The position numbers were made by a program, and so were the translations under genes. From NCBI GenBank assembly GCA_002049455.2, contig KV918846.1:124001-188000 (forward strand): a DNA stretch of 64,000 bases, read 5' to 3'. Source of the DNA: Porphyra umbilicalis (taxonomy: Eukaryota > Rhodophyta > Bangiophyceae > Bangiales > Bangiaceae). The notes beneath the pieces were generated by a model. It did no database searches. It was not told the DNA's origin and saw only the letters and a list, made by a program, of their open reading frames with translations. Below are positions 10,045-20,860 of the stretch, one piece after another. Within the stretch, counting starts at the first letter, position 1. Each line of letters starts with the position of its first letter.

Positions 10045-10912
10045 ATGGCGCCCCCCCCCCCCGCTTTGACTCGCACGTACACATTTGGCACCCGCCCGAC
10101 TCGGCGGCCTTCCCCCCCGCGCCCGACCGCCCCCCCCCCCGGTGTCCCCCGCGGGCACGCCCGCCGACCTGGCGGCGGCGCTCGCCGGTGCGGGCGTTGC
10201 GGGCGCGGCGATCGTGCAGCCCATCAACTACGGCTTTGACCACACCGCCGTCGCCGCGGCGGTCGCGGGCGCCGCGGCGGCGGGCGTGCGCCTCGCCGGC
10301 GTGGCCCTCGCGGCCACGCCCGGCGGCCCCGACGCGGCGGCGGCGGCGCTGCGGTCCGCCGTCGGCGGTGGCGGCGGCGCGCCCGCCATGGCGGGGGTGC
10401 GGCTCAACCCGGCGCTCCTGCCAGCGGGGGAGGGCCTCGACGGCCCCACGGCGGCGGCGGTGGTGGCGACCGCCGGCACCCTCGGCGTGCCCGTCAATGT
10501 GTTTGCGCGGCCGCCGGATTTGGTGGGGCTCGCCGCCCTCGCCGCCGGCCACCCGTCGGTCGGGGTGTGGGTCGACCACTGGGCGTTTTGCCGGCCCGTC
10601 GGGGGGGAAGCCCACTGGGAGCGGCTGCTCGCGCTCGGCGCGGCGGCGCCGCGGGTCGGCCTCAAGCTGTCGGCACCGTTTCGGGTGTCCAACGTCGGCG
10701 CGCCGTATGGGGACTTGGCCGCGTGGGCGACGCAGGCGGTCGGCGTGTTTGGTGCGGGCCGCCTCATGTGGGGGAGTGACTGGCCGTATGTGGAGGAGGC
10801 GGGGGGGTACGCCGCCGCCTGGGCAGCTGCCGACACGGTGCTGGCGGGGGTGGGCGAGGAGGACCGGGCTCGCATCCTGGGCGGCACCGCTGCGGCGGTG
10901 TATGGGCTGTGA
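10045..10912 (+). CDS. Metal-dependent amidohydrolase (Amidohydro_2, dicarboxylate-lactonase-like), frame broken at homopolymers
   Basis: TIM-barrel hydrolase of the Amidohydro_2 group (2-pyrone-4,6-dicarboxylate lactonase and relatives); substrate unknown. After the ATG at 10045 the N-terminal strand RFDSHVHIWHP supplies the metal-binding HxH. It lies in a different frame from both the ATG and the rest of the barrel. Two C runs cause this (12 C after ATGGCG, and 10 C at 10131-10140), each one base off the length that would join the frames. Downstream are GVRLNPALLPAG, VGVWVDHWAF and LKLSAPFRVSN, and the barrel-closing GSDWPYVEE with the catalytic Asp. About 288 residues in total, normal for the family. 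The first half is very Ala/Gly-rich, following local composition. I consider the gene functional with two assembly indels. Confidence 0.83.
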
Positions 10913-13900
10913 CGGGGGGGGGAGGGGGGCGGCGGGAGCACATCACACACGGCGGTGCCTGTTCCAGGTGTTGCGGACGCATCTGGCCATATGATCGTCA
11001 CGGCCCACGTCGGCGGGTGACACGGTGCCCGGCTTGTTGCCAGGGACGACCACACGCAGGACGACGGCACAGCGGTCGCTGCAGTGTGCCGCGTGCGCCC
11101 GCCGACGGCAGCGGGTGGGTGTGGGGCTTTGGGGCGCCGTCGCCGCGCCATTGGAAATGGCGGTTGAAGCTGGGGCGGGGGGGGGGGGGGGGGGGGCGCC
11201 GACCAAGGCGGGCAGCTTTTCGCACGACGCGCCGTGGCTGAGTGGAGGCCTCCGTGATTGCCTTTGAGCTGCGCGCGACGGGGGGAGAGGGGAGCACCTG
11301 TGGTCGTTTGCACCTCCCATGCCGCCTGTTGGAGCGGCGGATTGGAAGACGCGCACCTTCCCGCGGGTGCGGCCGACGCGCTGCCGGCGCTCCCGTGCCG
11401 ACCGCACGGGGGCGCTGTTGGGTGGTGCCTTGCACCCCAGCCGCGGCCGGCGCCGCCCATTTAGGCGGCGCCGGAATCCCTGCGGCGCGGTCACGGCGGA
11501 ACAGAGACACGGGAAATGACGGGCGGAGCCAGCATACCAAACGGCGCCGCTGCCCCACTGGGACCGCACCGACGTTCACTGCGGACGGGGCGGGCAGCGG
11601 GGGCGCTGGGATTCCCCAACGGGCCGCGCCAGCAGCCCCCCAAAACAGATCACGCGGGGTCCACCGACCGCCGTCCCGCGCGGCCCGCGGCGCGGCGCCC
11701 CGCGCCGCTTTTAAAACCCCGGCGCGGCGGCGGCGTGCGGCCGCACGCCCAGCGGCCGCCCAACCCCACCCCCGCGAATGCGCTGCGCGCCGACGCCCGC
11801 GACGCGTGTTGCGACCACGCATCGTCTTTGGCGCCCCCCCCCCCCCCCCCCCCCCCCCCTCCCCTGCCCCCCATGCTAGGCCGCGCCACGGCGGTCCGCC
11901 GCCCGCGTGCCGCCGCCGCCGTGCTCGAGACGGCCCCCAAGACGCCCCGCCAGCGCCCGCCGCCGCCCGTACGCCAATGGCGAGCGAGGGGGGGGGGGGG
12001 GGGGTGCCCGCCACGCCGCCCCCGCCATGGCGCCCGCCCCCCCGCCACCGCCGTCGGTCGCCACCGCCGGCGGTGGACGGCGGCGGGGAGGGGGGACCGG
12101 CGCGCCGGCGGCGGGCGGCGGTGACGGCGCGTCGGCCGCCCGCGCGGCAGACGCCGCCCGCACGGTGCGGCGGCGCGCCACCCCCAACCGCCCCCGTCGG
12201 CCGCCCGCCGCGCGAGTGCGCCACCGTCCATCGTCAGCGCCGTCAGCCGCAACAACTCACGAGCCGCCCGCCTCCATCGGCACCCGGCCCACTACCGTCC
12301 ACAAAGCCAGCGTGGAGTCGGTCGCTGCCGACGGCGTCGGCGCCGACAACAGCGCCCTCGCCACCTCCTCGGTCGCCTCGACCTCGGTCGCCTCGACCTC
12401 GATTAGCGCCCCTCCGGCCGCTCCCAGCATCCGCCCGCCCCTCGCCTGGTTCCTGACCGGCCGCACCCCGGACGGCCCCCCTGTCCGCACTCTCCGCGTT
12501 ACGCGGACCAGCACCACCTGCCACCGCCGCGTTCGCCGATGCGCATCGGTGGCATATGCCACCGCGGCAGAGGCGTGGCATCGCGTCTGTCTACGAGGCC
12601 GACACGGCCGTGCGCCGCGTCCACGTCGTCTGCACCGCGGGCGCGTCCGTGGCGCACGTTGGGCTCTGGTGTCAAACCGGGCGGAGCGCTCGAATCGGCG
12701 GCCCTGTTGTTGTGGAAACTGCTCGGCATCCGCCGCCGCCTTCCCGAACAACACACGTGGCCCGCCGGGTCTGGTCACCAAGAGCGTTGGGCGGACTGTG
12801 CGGGGGGGCGTTCCTGTCGGGCCCACAGCAGGGGGTGGGCAATCAACATCTCACAAATGGCCAACATTGATGATATCTTCCTGAACATCATCCGCTATTG
12901 GGTACAAATTATGTCTCACACGCTGGATCAATTGATATCACGATAAGTATGCAATCTTGGTGGACTTTCACAGGTCGTTTCCAAGTTATGAGAAACCAAT
13001 GCACCAAAACAGCAACGAAGTCGCACGCTTCCGATCGCCAGAGGACATGAGCGGACCGGTGGCCGGCTTCGTGTGTGCTTCCACCAGCATGGTCGGTGAG
13101 TCTTCTCGCTACAATGGCGCAGTCATCGGGGAGCCTGACGCCCCCGCCGGCCGTGGCGAGTGCAGGCACAATGCCAATCCCGCCCGCAGCCTGTGATCTG
13201 TCCACCGCATCCACCTCAACTGCTTTCAGGTCGACGTCGAGAGTGGCGGCAAGGTCAACGACAGAGTTTCCCTTGGCCTCTCGCGAAGCTGGCATTCTGC
13301 GCAATGCTGTGGATGAGAATTGGTGCCCCAAGGTAGAGAGAAGAGTCACGTGCACGAGTGCTGTGTCATGTCCAAGAAAAAGGGCGAATGTCTCGTGAAA
13401 CCCGGACGGTACATCCGTGTGCTCAAAGACCACGAGGGCGACCCAGTGCGTGTAGTCCATCGCATTGGAACTAACATTCTTGTCTTCTGTCTGGATAAGA
13501 ACCGTGACATGGCATCGACGGGGACACTCTATACGGCTAGCCCTGTCGCTCGAGCTGCCGACGGGCTCAGTGCTTGTCCCCGCAGCCGCGAAGTGCCCAC
13601 GACATCTGCGCGATTGTCATCGATGTAGTCAAGACTTACAATGTACTTGCTGGAAGGCCTGCCACGGCACCGGCACTCGGCCCTCCACCTTTAGGCATGA
13701 GCGCCCGAGCTCTAGATAGAAATTCGACAGCTCGTGTCGAATGAAATCGCTTGAATCGAGTGGGCCTGGCCGTCCGATTGTCCACCCCTTTTCCTCAGGG
13801 TAGCCTCCACGAGACCCGGGGCCTGTGACTCCGAGCGTGCGCTGCAGGGACCGTTGCAACGTTGACGCGACGCCATCCGGCGACTGCCGCACGTGTACGC

Positions 13901-14945
13901 GCCGCTCGACAGGGGACGGATCCCAGACCCCCCCGCCGGATGTCTGGCGGCAAACGAGGAGCGCGCCCACACAAAAAAAACTCACCCCGACACAACAGGC
14001 CCCTCCCATCAACACATCAGCTGGATGCCATCGCGGCGGTTGTCGCTTGTCCAGGGAGCTTTCTCGGTGACCTTTGATTGGTCACCGCCATCCTCCGAGG
14101 CGGGCTTGGCCTCCACTGTAAATTGAGGTTTGTCCCAAGCGCGTGGCGCCAAGCGTATCCGGCCAAAACCTGCGTCCAGGGCGGGCCGCGGCCCACCCCG
14201 CCTCTTGGCGCATTCAAACGGATGGGCCGCTGGGAGTGGTTTTGTGCGATCCCGGCGGGCCCCCCCCCCCAGAAGCCCCGTCCAACGACCATCCATCCGT
14301 GTCATTCGTGGTGGCAGCCAGCCAGGACCGACGCGGAAGCCGCCGGCGGTGCCGGCCAGCAAGGTCCCCCCTCCCCCCAGGTGCCTCCCGCGCCTCCTCC
14401 CGCGCGTTTGTTTCAGCGCATGCCGCGGCGCGCGGGGACGCGACGGTGTGTGGGCGCGTGTGCCGTTTTTGGGCCGCCCCCCGCGCGCGGCAATGCCGCC
14501 GCGTATCCCCCCCGGGGCCCCACGCGCGGCGCCGTGGGGATTGCAGCCGCGTGGCACGGGGCGCGCTGCGGCCCGCCGACGCGCCGCCGCCGCGGGGTGT
14601 GCGCCGCCGCGGCGTCGACGCGCGCCGACCGCCCGCCGTCGGGGCCAGGGGCGGCGGGGGGCCACCCGCGGCGACGCCGACCTCGGTGGCGAGCCGCTGC
14701 GCCACGGCGGCAACGGCAACGGCGGCGGCGGCAACGGCGGTGGCGGCGGCGGCGGCAGCGGCGGCGGCAGCGGCGGCGGCAGCAAGCGGCCGAGTCGCAC
14801 GTGGCGTCCGTGGCGGGGCTCTGGCGTTGCGCGGCGTGGGCGCCCTCGCAAGCCCCCCGTTGAGGGGTGGGGGTGGCCACCACGCGGCCGTTGCGCTGAC
14901 GGCCCCGCAGCGCGCCGGTCGCGGGCGCCCCCCGCCGTCGGCACC
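10913..14945. other. 4-kb intergenic region with two weak ORFs
   Basis: No recognised gene. The first 1.9 kb is extremely GC-rich, with many C/G runs and low-complexity ORFs on both strands. A minus-strand frame at 12257-12826 ends in a non-repetitive acidic stretch (EVEATEVEATEEVARALL) and could be a real exon. Between 12850 and 13800 GC falls to near neutral, and a minus-strand frame of 183 residues at 12909-13460 has no stop but no family signature; it may be a degenerate mobile element. From 13800 to the LCB2 start the sequence is again GC-rich and should contain the LCB2 promoter. Confidence 0.35.
11834..11859. repeat. 26-nt poly-C tract
   Basis: Uninterrupted run of 26 C on the plus strand in the intergenic region. 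Its true length is uncertain, since such runs are easily mis-sized in sequencing. Confidence 0.8.
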
Positions 14946-17062
14946 ATGGGCTCCCCCGACCACGGGGATGCGGCCGACGTGCCGTATTTTGCGGCCCTGA
15001 CCAACGTACGTGAAGTCGGGGGGGTGCGGGGTGTGCCGTGCGCGGGTGGACGCTTGCGTGCTTGCGGTAGGGGGGAGGGGGGGTGGGACGAAGCGTTGAC
15101 AAGTAGCCGCCGGCGGGCCAAGCGGCGGTTGTGGGGACGAGACGGTGGGCGTGTGCGCCGTCGCTGTCGTGGGCAGTGCACCGCGTGGGTGGTGCGCTGG
15201 TCTGTGCGCGGGTGTTGGTTGGCATTCCCAAGCGGGGGGGGGAGCGGCAAAGAACCACGGGAGAACCTGTCCATCTCGGTCAGCGGCTGTCTTTTTGATT
15301 GAGGAACGGGGCATGCGGGTGTGCTTTCCCCGACGCTCCCTTGCGTCTTGCCTCGCTGGCGCCGCTAGCCCGAGTGGCCGCTGACAGCCCGCGTTGTTCT
15401 TCCCCCGTGTGCCTCTGGTTTTTTTTGGCGACTCTGCGGTCGCCCATCTTGCGCGCCTGCCCTGCCTGCCACTCCCATTCCATCGCCCTCCCCCCCTGTC
15501 ATATCCCTGCTTCCCCACCACAGTACCTCGGCTACGCCATCCTCATCTGCTTTGGCTACATCCGTGACGCCTTTGGCCGCCTCTTCCGCCTCCAAAAGTA
15601 CCGCACCCGCCCCGGCTACGCCCCCCTGCTGCGGGATTTTGATGACTTTTACACGCGGCGGCTCTACCACCGCATCCAAGACTGTTGGGGCCGCCCCATC
15701 GCGTCCCCCGCGGGCGCGTGGATCTCGGTCGTCGCCCGCCGCTTCCTCAAAACGCCGGCGGGCCTCTCCCTCGAAGTCGCCGTCCCCGCGCACGTCCCCC
15801 CGCCCACCTGTTCCGCCGACGATGCGGCGGCGCTTGCGGCGGCGCCGACGACGCGCGTGTTGAATATGGGCAGCTACAACTACCTCGGCTACGCCGAAGT
15901 ACCGGGCGGCGTCGACGGGGCGGTGTTTGACTCCCTCACCACGTACGGCGTGTCGACGTGCGCGCCCGCCGCGACGGGCGGCCACATGGACGTGCACGAG
16001 CGGCTCGAGACGGCGGTCGCCGCGTACGTTGGCAAACCCGCGGCCATCGTGCTCGGCATGGGGTTTGCGACCAACGCGCAGCTGCTGCCGGCGCTCGTTG
16101 GCGCCGGCTGCCTCATCCTGTCGGATGCGCTCAACCATGCGAGTATCATCATGGGCGCCCGCTCGTCGGGCGCCGCCGTGCGCGTCTTTTCCCACAATGA
16201 CGCCGCCTCCCTCGAAGCCGTCCTCCGCGCCGCCATTGTCGACGGGCAGCCGGGGGGCGGCGCGCCGTGGCGCAAAATCCTCATTGTCGTGGAGGGCATG
16301 TACTCGATGGAGGGGGAGACGTGCGACCTCCGCGCCATCGTTGCGATTAAGAAGCGGTACGGCGCGTACCTCTTTTTGGATGAGGCGCACTCGATTGGGG
16401 CGCTCGGCGCCACGGGCCGCGGCGTCTGCGAGCACTATGGGGTGCCCCCGGCCGACGTGGACGTGATGATGGGCACCTTTACCAAATCATTTGGCGCCGT
16501 CGGCGGCTACGTGGCGTCGACGGCGGCGGTTGTGGACCACGTGCGCGCGTCGGCGCCCGGCGTCCTCTACTCGACGACCATGGCGCCGCCGTGCGCGGCG
16601 CACATCCTGTGGGCGCTCGCCCAAATTGCGGGCACGGACGGGACGGGCGTGGGGGCGGCCAAAATCGCGGCCCTGCGCGCCAACAGCATCTACTTTCGGG
16701 CGCGCCTGACCAAGATGGGCGTCAAAATCTATGGCGACTATGACTCGCCGGTCGTGCCGATTATGCTCTTCCACCCGGCCAAAATCGCGGCCTTTTCCCG
16801 CGAGTGCCTCGCGCGCGGCGTGGCCGTGGTCGTTGTCGGCTTTCCCGCGACGCCCCTGTTGCTCTCCCGCGCGCGGATATGCGTGTCGGCGGCGCACAGC
16901 CGGGCGGACCTCGACTTGGCGTTGGGGGTGATTGAGGAGGTGGCGACGCTCCTCCAAATCCGCTTCCACCGCCCCTCCGTGTTTGGGCGCTTGCGCGACG
17001 GCGCGGCGCTCGTCGGCCGCGCGCTCCTCCCGCCGTCGCCGCGAGCGGTCGGCGCGCACTGA
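14946..17062 (+). CDS. LCB2: Serine palmitoyltransferase subunit 2 (LCB2), one intron
   Basis: Catalytic subunit of serine palmitoyltransferase, the ER enzyme that condenses L-serine with palmitoyl-CoA to start sphingolipid synthesis, working as a heterodimer with LCB1. The coding sequence is join(14946..15005,15524..17062), 532 residues. Exon 1 encodes 20 residues ending VPYFAALTN. Exon 2 begins YLGYAILICFGYIRD, so the splice rebuilds the family's N-terminal membrane segment (PYxxALTxYxxY...FGxxRDxFG). The PLP-dependent core is fully present: MGSYNYLGYAE, LSDALNHASIIMGAR, EGMYSMEGETCDL, FLDEAHSIGALG, and the lysine motif GTFTKSFGAVGGYVA with the PLP lysine at about residue 341. Lys in this motif is the LCB2 mark; LCB1 lacks it. 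The exon-1 frame is open upstream, but MGSPDHG is the first ATG giving a normal N-terminus. There are no frame breaks. Confidence 0.95.
15006..15523 (+). other. Intron of LCB2
   Basis: 518-bp phase-0 intron with GTACGT donor and CCACAG acceptor preceded by a pyrimidine-rich stretch. Splicing restores the conserved LCB2 N-terminus across the junction. Confidence 0.88.
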
Positions 17063-17972
17063 GGGCGGGGGGGGGTCCTCGGTCAACCGAGGGGGGGTGG
17101 CGGCGGGGACGGACGGGCGCCGACCGTAGCGCGGCAGTGGGGGAGTGGAGGGGGGTGACACCTGTGGGGCAGCTCCGTTTTTTTTTTCCGCAGCTGGCGG
17201 GCGCGCGTTTTCGGCGCCGCCCCGCCCAGCAGCCGCGCGCGCCCGTACGCGCGCGCCCGTGTGACCGTGTGTGACTGGCGGCGCAGGCCGTTTCGGGGTG
17301 CCGCGCCGTGGGGGTTTAGGGGGGAGTTCCAGGCCAGGGGAGCCCTGGGAGCTGTCGCCGCCGCGGGGCGTCAGCCGGCAGCCTCCCTTGTCTGGTTTGC
17401 GAGACGGGTGGTGGTGTGGCTCTCTTTTTTGTGTGTTGTCCCTCCCCCTGTTTGCCCGTTCCGATGGTCACGTAACATGCGCAGCTATTTCACGTCGCCC
17501 TCGCCCCGGTGCCATTGGGCGTCCCTACCGCCGTGGCGGACGCCGTCGGCCAGTGCGCAGCGTCTGCCAGTGTGGACCCGCACGGCCAGACGCCGTCGGT
17601 CGGGTGCGCCATGCCACGCGGCCGCTGCGAGGCGTGCCGCGGCCGACGGCACCACAGACCGACGGCGGTGGCCGCCACGCGCTCGCCACGGCGGTGGCGC
17701 GTGCACGGCTGGGTCGCCCCGTCACGCGCCGCAGCCCGCACGGTGCCGCCGTCGCCCCGTCGATCGCCGCAACGACCCCACCCCACCCCACCCCTGCCGC
17801 TCCGACCCGACCAGCCCCACCCCACCCCTGCCGCTCCGACCCTACCATCCCCGTCGCCACCCACGCCCGTGGCATCGGGCCACACACGCCGGCATCGCCG
17901 CCCGTCCCCCCCCCCCCCCCCCCCCCCCCCCCAACACGGACCGACGGTCCCACCCCCCCCCCCACCCCTCCC
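17063..17972. repeat. Gap between convergent genes with a 34-bp duplication and a 27-nt C tract
   Basis: Shared 3' region of LCB2 (+) and the S1 protein gene (-). It holds a C-rich unit of about 34 bp present twice in tandem at about 17777-17848, then an uninterrupted run of 27 C at 17906-17932. No gene is recognised. Confidence 0.6.
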
Positions 17973-19085
17973 TCACTCGAGCTCCCGCGTGCGACTCTCT
18001 GGCGGCTCTGCCAACACCGCGTCGACGCGGCGGCGGCCGCGGCCGCCCTCAACGGTCGGCCACGGGTCCCCAAACTCCCCTCCCAACACCAGCAGCCGCT
18101 CATAGGCGCCCGACGGTCCCCCTGCACGCTTGAGGGAGAGGCTGACTTTGCGGCCGCCCGCCGACACGCCGAGGATCCGCACCGTGACGGGCGCGCCGAC
18201 GGCGACTTCGGCGGCAACGTCCGCCACAAACCGGTGGGCGACTTCGGAAATGTGGACGAGGCCCGAGGCGCCGCCGGGGAGCGTCACAAAGACGCCATAG
18301 GGGGCAACTGACGCGACCGTGCCGGCCACGTCGTCACCGACCGCCCAGGGGGCGCCGGGGGCGGGGGGGGGGTGGCGTCCCCAGAGGCGGCGGTGGGGGG
18401 GGGGGAGGGCGCCGCCGGGGGGGGGGCGGTACCCGCCCCCGCCCCCGCCCCCGCCCCCACCCGTGCCCGCGCCACCACCACCGCCCCTGCCGCGTCCATC
18501 CCGCCGGGGTGGTCCGCCCGCGCCGCCGCCGCGGCCGCCGCCGCCACCGCCGTCCCGCCGGGACGACGCCCCCGCCGCGCCGCCGCGGCCGCCGCCCCGC
18601 GACACGCCGGGGCGGCGGCCGCCCCCACCGCCGCCGTCGCCGCCGACGCGGGGGGCGGCCGCGGCGGCCGCGGCGCCCGCGGCGCCCGCCGCCGCCCGCC
18701 CGCCGTCGCCCGCCGCGGTGCCGTCGCGGGCGGCCGCCCGCGGCGGCCGCCAGCGGCCGCGGCCCGCCGCCGCCGGCTGCCGCCGGCGCTCCCCAACGGT
18801 GGCCCACCCACCGTCGGCGGCGGGCGGGGCGGCGGGCGGCGGCGGTGGCGGCGGCGTCGGCTCCGGCGACGGCGGCGGCGGCGGAGCCGCACCCGCCGCC
18901 GCCGCCAAACGAGAAGACACGCGGAGCGCGCCGAGGGCGCCGTCGACGGCCGTCGTGGCCGCCGCCGCCGCCGCCACAGCCGCCGCCGCCGACGCGGGGC
19001 GGCGCTCTGGGGGGGCGGCGGCGGCCACGGGCGCGGCGGCACGCGGCCCGTCGGTGGCGGCGGCGGGCGGGCGCGGGGGAGCCAT
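17973..19085 (-). CDS. S1-domain RNA-binding protein with Gly/Arg-rich region
   Basis: Probable RNA-binding protein of about 370 residues from the ATG at 19085. The C-terminal 120 residues contain a complete S1 (OB-fold) domain: VGDDVAGTVASVAPYGVFVT, LPGGASGLVHISEVAHRF, VTVRILGVSAGGRKVSLSLK. The ordered GxV..V..YGxFV...G..GLxHISE pattern is diagnostic. The N-terminal two thirds are low complexity: Ala/Pro-rich, then a Gly/Arg region with repeated GGRGG-type motifs that often binds RNA. The short tail after the S1 domain is Arg/Glu-rich. Similar layouts occur in ribosome-associated and organellar RNA proteins, but I cannot place this in a named subfamily. The open frame continues upstream to 19376 without conservation, so the ATG before MAPPRPPAAA was preferred. 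It is convergent with LCB2. Confidence 0.75.
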   Translation of the reverse strand: MAPPRPPAAATDGPRAAAPVAAAAPPERRPASAAAAVAAAAAATTAVDGALGALRVSSRLAAAAGAAPPPPPSPEPTPPPPPPPAAPPAADGGWATVGERRRQPAAAGRGRWRPPRAAARDGTAAGDGGRAAAGAAGAAAAAAAPRVGGDGGGGGGRRPGVSRGGGRGGAAGASSRRDGGGGGGRGGGAGGPPRRDGRGRGGGGGAGTGGGGGGGGGGYRPPPGGALPPPHRRLWGRHPPPAPGAPWAVGDDVAGTVASVAPYGVFVTLPGGASGLVHISEVAHRFVADVAAEVAVGAPVTVRILGVSAGGRKVSLSLKRAGGPSGAYERLLVLGGEFGDPWPTVEGGRGRRRVDAVLAEPPESRTRELE

Positions 19086-19372
19086 CCGGCCGACCGGGGA
19101 CGCCGACGGGAGCGGCGCCGTCGGGAGAAAGGCGACGGCACAGGGGCGGGCGCGCCGCGCGGGGGGGGCATCGCGCAGGGGGGGGGGTGGGGGGGGGGGA
19201 GCGCCGCGCGCCAAGGAGATGTGGCACGCGCCCCGAACGCCGCCGGCGCGCCGCGGGACCCGCGCGCACGCCGCCGGCGGGCGAGACTTTGGTGCGGCCG
19301 GTGTCTCGGCGCGCCTGTGGCGGCGCGCACTCCAAACCCCACAGGCTGCGGTGTGGCGCTTGAGCCAGTGTA

Positions 19373-20182
19373 TCATACTGAAAGCGCGTTCGCGAAAACA
19401 CCCTGGACTTGCAAAACGATAGAACTGTTTTCACACGACGAAAGATACATAGGCAAGTCGAGCACCGCCTCCCGGGTGAGCGTCACCTGCACGACCGGCG
19501 CCGCTTGGGAGCGCACGTACGAGCATGAGATCAGAAAAAAGGAGACGAGGAAGGCGGCCATGGCGGCGGTGGTGGCGGTCGCCGACGTGACCACCGCTTG
19601 CTGGCGTAGGGGGCGCTCCGCCCACCGCCGCTGCGGCGTCCACCGCGGCCCGCACGAGCGGCAGCTGCTGCCGTCGGGAAGGTACCCGCCCACTGGTGGG
19701 TAGCGGCCGCCCGCGCGCTCCTCGACGACCAGCGCTTTGTCTTCGTCCGAGGGGGGGTAGGTGATCGCCGCGAGGGGCTCCTGCCGCACCCACCGGAGGG
19801 TCAGCAGCGGCCGCCACCGCCGTGGCGGGCGGCGGCTGCCACCGAGGCACAGCCGCCACCATCCGAGCAACCACCGGCCGACGCTGGCTGGGCAGTCGTC
19901 GCTTGCCGCAGCGCAGACTTGAGGCCGAGCTGCGCGATGCGCACGTGCGCGGCGGCGACGCGGTGGATGGGGAGGGGGGGTATGTGGGGCCAAAGAGGGG
20001 CAGGGGGGGGGAAGAAGCCGTCGATGGCACGGGGGGGCGGGCGGCGGGGTGGAGCGAGAAAATAGCAGGGGCGCCACGCCGCCGCCGCCGCCGCCGCCGG
20101 CACCGCCGCGGCCGCGGCCGCCGCAGCCGCGGGCGCCACTCGCTGCCGTGTGCGGGCGCGCGTCGTGCGCACGGTCGTCCAC
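19373..20182 (-). CDS. Possible small membrane protein, not recognised
   Basis: The last ~125 codons of this frame look coding: a run free of compositional bias (EPLAAITYPPSDEDKALVVE), a CxxC-like pair (SSCRSCGPRW), then one hydrophobic helix (MAAFLVSFFLISCSY) and a short hydrophilic tail. A separate minus-strand frame just upstream (ending near 19890) has the plausible segment RIAQLGLKSALRQATTAQ, so an intron or a homopolymer error may link the two. If the only start is the ATG at 19561, the product is a 62-residue protein with an N-terminal signal or anchor. No family is recognised, and the true 5' end is unknown. Confidence 0.35.
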   Translation of the reverse strand: MDDRAHDARPHTAASGARGCGGRGRGGAGGGGGGGVAPLLFSRSTPPPAPPCHRRLLPPPCPSLAPHTPPPHPPRRRRARAHRAARPQVCAAASDDCPASVGRWLLGWWRLCLGGSRRPPRRWRPLLTLRWVRQEPLAAITYPPSDEDKALVVEERAGGRYPPVGGYLPDGSSCRSCGPRWTPQRRWAERPLRQQAVVTSATATTAAMAAFLVSFFLISCSYVRSQAAPVVQVTLTREAVLDLPMYLSSCENSSIVLQVQGVFANALSV

Positions 20183-20808
20183 TGCTCACCGCCGCGTCGG
20201 CGGCAGGCGCGGCGGCAACACCGCCAGCGGCGGTGGCCGCCGCCCCCACCCGCCGCGCGCGGGTGTTGCGGGAAGGGACGCGACCACGCAGGCCGCAGCG
20301 CATTCAGCGCCGACACGACCCCCTGTTTGAAAAATCAAAACCGACGTCTCCCACAGGGCCCGCAGAGCCCGATTCTGGCCAACTACCGCGGAATTGCGAC
20401 ATCATGGCCGTTCGTGGCCGCGTCCACCTGCCCCCACGACCCCGTAAACGCCGCACCTGCCCTCACGCACCTTTTTAACCACGATTCTGCTTCCGCGGAC
20501 CGTACGGGCGATGAAGACGTCGCCACCTCTAGCAACTTCACAGAAAGATGCGGACAGCCCCGGCGCATGTTCCCATAGTCAAGAAAGCGCCGGGGGACGT
20601 CCTCCAACGGCGTAGGGAGCCAAACGGACCGCCAAAAACATTTTTTAAGTACTCCCGCAACGTGCACTAGAAAGAAAAAAGGACTTTTTTTTCGACGTGT
20701 GGGTGTGAGAAAGCACCATAGACTAAAGTCCAGGGAATTGCTGTTTTCTGAAATTTGGCCCCATGATGGGGGCCCCCATAGCCCCGGGGCTGCTGGCCGC
20801 GTCGGCGG

Positions 20809-20860
20809 GTGTCGCCGCTGTGGGGGGTGTGGAATTCCACACCCCCCACAGCGGCGACAC
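20809..20860. repeat. 52-bp perfect palindrome
   Basis: Two 26-nt arms meet with no spacer at a central GAATTC. The right arm reads TTCCACACCCCCCACAGCGG and then CGACAC. Every base pairs with the left arm out to 20809/20860, where symmetry ends abruptly. Such a structure could extrude as a cruciform or mark the joint of an inverted duplication. Confidence 0.95.

Noticed and set aside
12909-13460. Minus-strand 183-codon frame as a retrotransposon gene
   Set aside because: No reverse transcriptase, integrase or RNase H motif could be found in it or around it; left as unassigned sequence.
14009-15521. Minus-strand frames of 421 and 435 codons over the LCB2 5' region
   Set aside because: They overlap LCB2 exon 1 and intron, are low complexity, and contain no conserved motif.
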